Origin: an uncultured Collinsella sp.
GTDB lineage: Bacteria > Actinomycetota > Coriobacteriia > Coriobacteriales > Coriobacteriaceae
Reading direction: 5' to 3'
Length of the DNA: 16,232 nt
Assembly (NCBI GenBank): GCA_902494685.1
Contig: CABUUE010000010.1
Coordinates: 1 to 16,232 of the forward strand
Made by a program: the position numbers and the translations under genes. Of the stretch, positions 7,110 through 12,730 are shown one piece after another (within the stretch, counting starts at the first letter, position 1; each line of letters opens with the position of its first letter). A model generated the notes under the pieces. The model did not search any database, was not told the origin of the DNA, and saw nothing but the letters and a program-made list of their open reading frames with translations.

Positions 7110-8309
7110 CTAGATAAGGTTCTTGCCAGAGACCTTATCGAAGAGGTGGGTCGCGTTCTTCTCGAACTTGAACCAGATGGTGTCGCCAGCCTTGAGCGCG
7201 CCCTTGGCCTCGAGGTCGACGACGGGGATAATCAGGACAAACTGGCCGTCGGGAGCGGTCACGTGGACATGCTCGGTCGAGCCCATGAGCTCGGTCACCT
7301 CGACGGTACCCTGGAGCGCGCCCTCCTCGCCCTTGTCGGCAAGCAGGATCTGCTCGGGACGCACGCCGGCCGTAATCTCCTTCACGTCGCCGCCGTTCCA
7401 GTTGAGGGCAAGCTGAGCGCAAGTCTCGGGGGCGAGCGCCACGTTCATATCCTCGGTCTTGACGGTAAAGCCGTTGCCCGAGCGCACCAGCTGGGCATCG
7501 AAGAAGTTCATCTGCGGCACGCCGATGAAACCGGCGACGAAGATGTTCGCGGGATGGTTGAAGACCTCCTGCGGCGTGGCGATCTGCTGGACGACGCCGT
7601 CCTTCATGACCACGATACGGTCGCCAAGGGTCATGGCCTCGGTCTGGTCGTGAGTAACATAAATGAACGTGCCCTTGATCTCGTGGCGCAGCTTAATGAG
7701 CTCGGCACGCATCTGGTTACGAAGCTTGGCGTCCAGGTTGGACAGCGGCTCGTCCATCAGGAAAACCTTGGGGTCACGCACGATGGCGCGGCCGATAGCG
7801 ACACGCTGGCGCTGGCCGCCGGAGAGCGCCTTGGGCTTACGGTCGAGGTACTCGGTAATGCCCAGAATCTCGGCAGCAGAGCGAACCTTGCGGTCGATCT
7901 CGTCCTTGGGAACCTTCTTGAGCTCGAGCGTAAATGCCATGTTCTCGTACACCGTCATATTGGGGTACAGAGCGTAGCTCTGGAACACCATGGCGATGTC
8001 GCGGTCCTTGGGCGCCACGTCGTTGACACGCTTGCCATCGATGAGCACATCGCCCGAGGTAATGTCCTCCAGGCCGGCGACCATGCGCATCGTCGTGGAC
8101 TTACCGCAGCCAGAGGGGCCAACGAGGACGACGAACTCCTGGTCGTGAACGGTGAGGTTGAAGTCCTCTACAGCGAGCACACCGTCCTCGGTAACCTTGA
8201 GGTTGTGCTTCTTCTCCTCGGTCTTCTTCTTTTTGCCAAAGAAGCCCTTCTTTTTTGACTCGTTGTTGGGATACACCTTCTGAACATGTTTGAGAACAAT
8301 CTCGGCCAT
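7110..8309 (-). CDS. msmX: Sugar ABC transporter ATPase, MsmX/MalK/UgpC type
   Basis: The ATP-hydrolysing subunit that drives carbohydrate ABC importers from the cytoplasmic side of the membrane. The product is 399 residues, longer than the usual 365-370. It has Walker A GPSGCGKST (64-72), the Q-loop Gln110, signature LSGGQ (162-166), Walker B VFLMDE (182-187) and the switch His220, then a C-terminal MalK-like regulatory domain with OB folds. Oddly, residues about 15-44 carry a lysine-rich insertion (KKKGFFGKKKKTEEKK) between the first two beta strands, where family members normally pass directly to the second strand. Last gene of the operon; the ATG follows AAAGG at 7 nt. MsmX-type ATPases often serve several importers, so this one may not be dedicated to its neighbours. 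Confidence 0.92.
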   Translation of the reverse strand: MAEIVLKHVQKVYPNNESKKKGFFGKKKKTEEKKHNLKVTEDGVLAVEDFNLTVHDQEFVVLVGPSGCGKSTTMRMVAGLEDITSGDVLIDGKRVNDVAPKDRDIAMVFQSYALYPNMTVYENMAFTLELKKVPKDEIDRKVRSAAEILGITEYLDRKPKALSGGQRQRVAIGRAIVRDPKVFLMDEPLSNLDAKLRNQMRAELIKLRHEIKGTFIYVTHDQTEAMTLGDRIVVMKDGVVQQIATPQEVFNHPANIFVAGFIGVPQMNFFDAQLVRSGNGFTVKTEDMNVALAPETCAQLALNWNGGDVKEITAGVRPEQILLADKGEEGALQGTVEVTELMGSTEHVHVTAPDGQFVLIIPVVDLEAKGALKAGDTIWFKFEKNATHLFDKVSGKNLI

Positions 8310-8377
8310 GTCTTTACCTTTCGATACGCGGCGCCGCGCTGAGGGACGCCGCCAAAACTTGCAAAACAGTTACGGCA

Positions 8378-9217
8378 TCAGCCCTTGACGGCACCTGCCA
8401 CCACACCGTCGATGATGTACTTCTGGCAGAGGATGTACATGATGACGATGGGGATAACGACCATCATGATGCAGGCCATCATGGGGCCGAGCTCGACGTG
8501 GCCGTAGCCGCCGCGGAAGTACTGGATCAAGATAGGAATGGTCTTGTACTTGGTGGAGTCGAGCGTAAGGTAGGGCAGCAGGTAGTCGTTCCAGACCCAC
8601 ATGGTCTCGAGAATGCCGACCGAAAGATAGGTGGGCTTCATGATGGGAAGGACAATCTTAAAGAACACCTGGACCGGGTTGCAGCCGTCGATCATGGCCG
8701 CCTCCTCGATCTCGAGCGGGATGTTCTTTACAAAGCCGGCGAACATAAAGACCGCCAGGCCCGCGCCAAAGCCCAGATAGATAAAGCAGATGTTGAACGG
8801 CGTGTTAAAGCCGATGCGGTCCGCCAAATTGGACAGCGTGAACATGAGCATCTGGAACGGCACGACCATCGAGAACACGAACAGGTAATAGAAGAAGTTC
8901 GAGATCTTGTTGTTGACACGAACCACGTACCAAGCGCACATGGAGCAGCACACCAAGATCAGCACGACCGACGTGACCGTGATGATGAGCGAGTACATAA
9001 ATGCCGAGGCAAAGCCCTGCTCGTTAAGGGCGTGCATGTAGTTTGCGAGGCCGTTGAACGTCTCGGGCGTGAGCAGATCGAATGCCGTGGTGGTGCTGAT
9101 TGCGGTCGCTTTCTTAAAAGAATTAAGCGCAATCATGAACACGGGGTAGATCCACGCGAGCGACAGGATCGTAAAGAAAATCGAGAGCGCGCGGTTGATA
9201 ACCTTATCGCGTTTCAT
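8378..9217 (-). CDS. malG: Sugar ABC transporter permease, MalG type
   Basis: One of the two membrane subunits of the importer. The product is 279 residues, about six hydrophobic segments. The EAA loop that docks on the ATPase is EIEEAAMIDGCNPVQVFF (about 169-186), continuing to LPIMKP. The N terminus (a short charged stretch, a membrane helix, then IALNSFK) is typical of the MalG/AraQ/MsmG branch. Its ATG overlaps the malF stop by one base (TAATG), so the two are translationally coupled. A full AAGGAGGTG ribosome site lies 8 nt upstream inside malF. It is separated from msmX by about 70 nt. The symbol follows the family and substrate context; an msmG name would be equally fair. Confidence 0.9.
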   Translation of the reverse strand: MKRDKVINRALSIFFTILSLAWIYPVFMIALNSFKKATAISTTTAFDLLTPETFNGLANYMHALNEQGFASAFMYSLIITVTSVVLILVCCSMCAWYVVRVNNKISNFFYYLFVFSMVVPFQMLMFTLSNLADRIGFNTPFNICFIYLGFGAGLAVFMFAGFVKNIPLEIEEAAMIDGCNPVQVFFKIVLPIMKPTYLSVGILETMWVWNDYLLPYLTLDSTKYKTIPILIQYFRGGYGHVELGPMMACIMMVVIPIVIMYILCQKYIIDGVVAGAVKG

Positions 9218-10071
9218 TACTGCTGCACCTCCTTGGACCTCGTGGCCTTAAGCTGGATCATGGAGATGGCCACGACCAGGATGCAGAAGATAACCGCCTT
9301 GGCCTGACCAATGCCCTGCCATGCGATACCGGCACGCGAATAGAACGTGTTGTAGATGTTCAGGGCGAGCATCTCGGTGGAGTGCGCGGGGGCGCCGCCG
9401 GTAAGGGCGAGGTTCTGGTCGAACAGCTTAAAGCCGTTGGTGATGGACAGGAACAGGCAGATGGTGATGGTCGGCATCAGGTTAGGGATCTTAACCTTCC
9501 AAAACGTCTGCCATGCCGTAGCGCCGTCGACCTTGGCGGCCTCGATGTAGTCGGACGGAATGGACTGCAGACCAGCGATGTAGATGATCATCATGTAGCC
9601 GACCTGCTGCCACAGGGTCAGGATGATAAGGCCCCAGAAGCCAGCAGCAGAGTTAAGAGCGATGAGCTGGGCGCCCACGTTGGAGAGCAGGCAGTTGATC
9701 AGAATCTGCCAAATGTAGCCCAGCACGATGCCGCCGATCAGGTTAGGCATAAAGAAGATCGTACGGAAGATGTTGGTGCCTTTGAGCGCCTTGCGGGTGA
9801 GCGCCTGCGCAATGGCCAGGGCGATCACGTTGATGAGCACCGTCGACAGGAAGGCAAACGCCACGGTAAAGAAGAACGACGTGGAGAACTGCGGATCGGA
9901 CAGCGCGCGCACGTAGTTCTCGATACCGACAAAGTGCGCGTTACTAATGATAATAAACTGGCAGAACGAGAGATAGAAGCCCTGGATAAAAGGGATCACG
10001 AACCCGATCATAAACGCCAGGCACGTGGGCAGCATAAAGAGCGGCCACCAGCGCTTGAGTGCTTTGCCCAT
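9217..10071 (-). CDS. malF: Sugar ABC transporter permease, MalF/MsmF type
   Basis: Partner membrane subunit to the downstream malG product. The product is 284 residues, like the short MsmF/UgpA permeases, without the large periplasmic insertion of E. coli MalF (514 residues), as expected for an organism without an outer membrane. About six hydrophobic segments; EAA loop DYIEAAKVDGATAWQTF (about 174-190), then KIPNLMPTI. The ATG at 10071 follows AAAGGA at about 7 nt. The malE-malF gap of 87 nt contains a strong stem-loop without a U-run, which suggests the operon message is processed or protected there. Confidence 0.9.
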   Translation of the reverse strand: MGKALKRWWPLFMLPTCLAFMIGFVIPFIQGFYLSFCQFIIISNAHFVGIENYVRALSDPQFSTSFFFTVAFAFLSTVLINVIALAIAQALTRKALKGTNIFRTIFFMPNLIGGIVLGYIWQILINCLLSNVGAQLIALNSAAGFWGLIILTLWQQVGYMMIIYIAGLQSIPSDYIEAAKVDGATAWQTFWKVKIPNLMPTITICLFLSITNGFKLFDQNLALTGGAPAHSTEMLALNIYNTFYSRAGIAWQGIGQAKAVIFCILVVAISMIQLKATRSKEVQQ

Positions 10072-10091
10072 AAAAGGGTCCTTTCAATATG

Positions 10092-10127
10092 CAGGGGGCG
10101 GGCAAACCAACGTCTGCCCGCCCCCTG
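10092..10127 (-). other. Intercistronic stem-loop between malE and malF
   Basis: A perfect 13-bp GC-rich stem, CAGGGGGCGGGCA (10092-10104) with TGCCCGCCCCCTG (10115-10127), 10-nt loop and no T-run on the minus side. It is therefore unlikely to be a full terminator. By analogy with the REP hairpins after E. coli malE, it may stabilise the malE message so that more binding protein than permease is made. That role is inferred. Confidence 0.6.
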
Positions 10128-10158
10128 TCGCTAATCAGATAGCTTGGGCAGCAACTGC

Positions 10159-11475
10159 TTACTCGGAAGCGGCCTTCTCGGTCTTCCAGCCATCGACGAA
10201 GGCGTTCTTGACGCCGTCCCACTTGCTGTTATCGGCAGCGTAGGCAATCAGAGCCTGCTTGAGGTTCTTCTTCCACTCCTCGGAGGGAATGTAGACGAAG
10301 TCCCAAGCGACGGTCTTCTTGCCGTCCTTGGCCATGGCAACGGCCTGCTGCGAGAAGACGTTGGTGGTCTCCTTGGCGCTCTTGAACGGAGCGGTCAGAC
10401 CCATCTTGTCGGCGATGATGCTGGTCGGGGTGTCAGCGGTGACGCACCAATACATGAAGTCCTCGGTGGCCTTCTGGGCATCCTCGGAAGCCTGGGAACT
10501 GACGCACCAGTAGTTCTCGCCGCCGGAGCACAGGCCCTGGTTCTCCTCGCCGTCAACACCGATGTAGATCGGCATCATGCCAATCTGATCGTCGGTCATG
10601 CCGGCCTTGACGAGGTCAGAGTAGGCCCAAGAGCCGTTCTGGTAGAAGACGGCCTTGCCGGTTGCGAACTCGTTGGTGGCGTCGTCGCCGGTCTTGGAAG
10701 CAAGCTGCGAAGGATCGCAGGTGGAGTCGGTGATGTACAGGTCGAAAATCTGCTTGTAGTTGTCGAGGAACTCACCCTTGATCTCGTCGTCCTCCTGGTT
10801 GTGCTCCTTCTCAAACTCGTAGTAGAGCGGCATGTTGGCAAGGTGGGTGGTGTAGCGCCAGCTGGAGGAGTCGTCCATGCCGGCGGAAGTGAAGGCACCC
10901 TCGACACCAAGCTCGTCCTTGCGGGCCTGGATGTCATCGGCACAAGCCTTCAGCTTGTCGAAGGAGTTGATGTCCTCGGCCTTGTAGCCAGCCTTCTCGA
11001 GCAGCTGCTTGTTGTAGATGATGCCGAAGCTCTCCTGGACCCAGTCGATGCACACATCCTTGCCGTCGGACTGCAGAGCCAGGGAGTCGTCAATGAGCTC
11101 ACCGCGGAGCTTGGTATCGGACAGGTCGGCGCAGTAATCCTTCCAGTTCTTAAGACCGGTGGGGCCGTTGACCTGGAACAGGGTCGGAGCGGAGCTCTTG
11201 GACATCTCGGACTTAAGCTTCTCCTCGTAGGTGTTGGAAGCGGCGGTCACGATCTTGACCTCGACGCCCTTCTCCTTCTTATAGGCCTTGGCGATCTCCT
11301 TCCACTCCTTGTCGACCTCGGGCTTGAATTGGAGGAAGTAGACCTCGGCAGCGTCACCAGAAGCAGAGGAGCCGGAGCCGGCAGAACCACCGCAACCCAC
11401 GAGGCCCAGACCAAGAACTGCAGCCGCGGAACCAGCAAAGCCCAGGAACTGCCTTCTGCTCATTTCGTTCTTCAT
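10159..11475 (-). CDS. malE: Sugar-binding lipoprotein of the ABC importer, MalE-like
   Basis: The extracellular solute-binding protein (family 1) that captures an oligosaccharide and delivers it to the MalF/MalG permease. The product is 438 residues, normal for the family. The N terminus combines a textbook Tat motif SRRQFLG (residues 6-12), a hydrophobic stretch and the lipobox LVGC with lipidated Cys28, then a Gly/Ser linker. It is therefore probably a Tat-exported membrane-anchored lipoprotein. The mature part has the usual two-lobe features (GIIYNKQLLEKAGY, FATGKAVFYQNGSWAY). The ATG at 11475 has AAAGGGTGG about 6 nt upstream; in-frame GTG 11493 lies within that ribosome site and was rejected. 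First gene of the operon. Maltodextrin is inferred from the neighbours and shared operator, not from binding residues. Confidence 0.9.
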   Translation of the reverse strand: MKNEMSRRQFLGFAGSAAAVLGLGLVGCGGSAGSGSSASGDAAEVYFLQFKPEVDKEWKEIAKAYKKEKGVEVKIVTAASNTYEEKLKSEMSKSSAPTLFQVNGPTGLKNWKDYCADLSDTKLRGELIDDSLALQSDGKDVCIDWVQESFGIIYNKQLLEKAGYKAEDINSFDKLKACADDIQARKDELGVEGAFTSAGMDDSSSWRYTTHLANMPLYYEFEKEHNQEDDEIKGEFLDNYKQIFDLYITDSTCDPSQLASKTGDDATNEFATGKAVFYQNGSWAYSDLVKAGMTDDQIGMMPIYIGVDGEENQGLCSGGENYWCVSSQASEDAQKATEDFMYWCVTADTPTSIIADKMGLTAPFKSAKETTNVFSQQAVAMAKDGKKTVAWDFVYIPSEEWKKNLKQALIAYAADNSKWDGVKNAFVDGWKTEKAASE

Positions 11476-11583
11476 TACAATCCACCCTTTCACACCGTGG
11501 CGGCACCCTTTGCCGCCGCCTTCGGAGATTGGCTCGGGGACTTTGCCCCTTTTGCTGATTTGAACGATACGCTATTTGGCTAG

Positions 11584-11595
11584 TTGTTTGAACAA
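11584..11595. promoter_or_regulatory. Operator-like palindrome upstream of malE, proximal
   Basis: TTGTTTGAACAA matches 11 of 12 positions of TTGTTTAAACAA. It lies about 110 nt before the malE ATG, directly downstream of a possible minus-strand -10 TAATAC (11601-11596), a place where a repressor could block initiation. I find no convincing -35 for that -10. Confidence 0.6.
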
Positions 11596-11658
11596 GTATT
11601 ACTAGAGCGGTAGAAAAACTTCGGTGAACGGTAATTTCAACTTGATACTTGACAAGTT

Positions 11659-11670
11659 TTGTATAAACAA
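11659..11670. promoter_or_regulatory. Operator-like palindrome upstream of malE, distal
   Basis: TTGTATAAACAA matches 11 of 12 positions of the shared motif and is very close to the TTGTATATACAA operator I recall for Bacillus TreR. It lies 75 bp from the proximal site, about seven helical turns, which would allow looping. A CTTGACAAG palindrome (11649-11657) lies beside it. Confidence 0.6.
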
Positions 11671-11688
11671 TTATTTGTTATCTAATGC

Positions 11689-11743
11689 AGAGAAAACGCC
11701 CGGTCAAGCCGATGTACCGTCGGTTTGACCGGGCGTTTTCTCT
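11689..11743 (-). terminator. Strong terminator after the GntR regulator gene
   Basis: Arms 11689-11712 and 11720-11743 form a 24-bp stem with one G-T wobble around a 7-nt loop. The minus side ends in TTTTCTCT and the plus side in the same sequence, so it could work in both directions. It starts 38 nt past the regulator stop and isolates that gene from the malE operon. Confidence 0.9.
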
Positions 11744-11781
11744 TTGAGGCCATGAGTCTCGTCAGGCTGCGAGCTAGCCGG

Positions 11782-12501
11782 CTATCGCTTGGAATTGACG
11801 CGGTAATGGAAGATCTCGGGGTGTGTGCGAGTGTGCGTCACCTCAAACAAGATGCCATCCGAGGTGTACGACTGACTCTCCATGACGGCAACGCAGTTGT
11901 ATTTGCCGAGGTCAAGATAGCTGCAGTCCTCATCGTTGGCGAGCTCGACACTCACCGTACGACGGCTCGCCATCACTTTGACACCGCGCTTGTGCTCCAG
12001 ATAGCCGTAAATAGAATCTGCCGCGATCTCGGGAGTCAGGCCCTTGGCGATCGACGCCAAAAAATAGCCATGGTCCACTTGGCGCGCGTTGCCGTTGAGG
12101 CTTCGGACACGCACTACGCGAATCAACTCCTCGCCCACCTTAAAGCCCAGGTGACGAGAGAGTTGCTCGGTGCAAACCAGATGTTCGAAAGACTTAACGT
12201 CCGTCGATGCAACGGCATTGTTGCGCTTTGCAAACTCGCCAAACGACTCAACCTCTTCGAGTGCGCCCAACATGTCGGTTTCGCCCTTAAGCCAAATAAC
12301 GCGCACGCCCTTGCCGTGTATGGGCTGCACAAACATCCCGTCGGCCAGCATGCTCAAAGCGCGGCGGACGGTATTGCGCGTGCAGCCAAATTCCGCGGTC
12401 AGCTCGGCTTCGGTTGGCAGCATCTCCTGAAACGCATAGGTCCCATTAATGATGCGCGAGCGTATTTCTCGGTAGATTCCTTCGTATATCGCTTTTGGCA
12501 T
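11782..12501 (-). CDS. GntR-family (HutC/UTRA) regulator, TreR-like
   Basis: A cytoplasmic DNA-binding regulator, most likely the repressor of the neighbouring sugar genes. The product is 239 residues, standard for the HutC group. The N-terminal winged helix-turn-helix (about 5-70) has LPTEAELTAEFGCTRNTVRR and the wing HGKGVRV. The rest (about 85-235) is a UTRA effector domain with the segments VDHGYFLAS, SIYGYLE and FEVTHTRTHPEIFHY, which resemble Bacillus TreR as I remember it. TreR senses trehalose-6-phosphate, so a phosphorylated disaccharide made by the divergent PTS is a likely inducer here. The ATG follows GAGGTG at 5 nt. A shared-motif site lies upstream of the gene itself, so it may regulate its own expression. 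The sugar sensed is inferred. Confidence 0.9.
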   Translation of the reverse strand: MPKAIYEGIYREIRSRIINGTYAFQEMLPTEAELTAEFGCTRNTVRRALSMLADGMFVQPIHGKGVRVIWLKGETDMLGALEEVESFGEFAKRNNAVASTDVKSFEHLVCTEQLSRHLGFKVGEELIRVVRVRSLNGNARQVDHGYFLASIAKGLTPEIAADSIYGYLEHKRGVKVMASRRTVSVELANDEDCSYLDLGKYNCVAVMESQSYTSDGILFEVTHTRTHPEIFHYRVNSKR

Positions 12502-12555
12502 TGTTTCACCTCTACATTATTCATTTCCGGCTAGGCACGATAGCATTTCTTAAAG

Positions 12556-12567
12556 TTGTTTAAACCG
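12556..12567. promoter_or_regulatory. Operator-like palindrome on the regulator side of the divergent promoter region
   Basis: TTGTTTAAACCG contains the perfect 8-bp palindrome GTTTAAAC and matches 10 of 12 positions of the shared motif. It lies about 55 nt before the regulator ATG, probably over its promoter. That would give autoregulation. Confidence 0.55.
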
Positions 12568-12664
12568 AATATCGGTGAAGCGACAGGATTTAGCCGTTGA
12601 CGGTTTCTGTCATGCCCAAATCGGTTTCGCTCAAAACTGCCGGTACGACACTCGTCTGGTCCTC

Positions 12665-12670
12665 TACAAT
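12665..12670 (+). promoter_or_regulatory. Candidate -10 box of the PTS fusion gene
   Basis: TACAAT, identical to the malQ -10, lies 60 nt before the ATG at 12731. No good -35 is visible at 16-18 nt, so activation or an unusual promoter is possible. Confidence 0.4.
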
Positions 12671-12677
12671 GAATCCA

Positions 12678-12689
12678 TTGTTTAAACGT
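12678..12689. promoter_or_regulatory. Operator-like palindrome upstream of the PTS fusion gene
   Basis: TTGTTTAAACGT contains GTTTAAAC and matches 10 of 12 positions of the shared motif. It begins 8 nt after the candidate -10, so it covers the expected transcription start. It is 122 bp from the site on the regulator side. Confidence 0.6.
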
Positions 12690-12730
12690 TTCCCCACGCG
12701 CAACGCGCCTCGATATTCGGAAGGCAGAAC

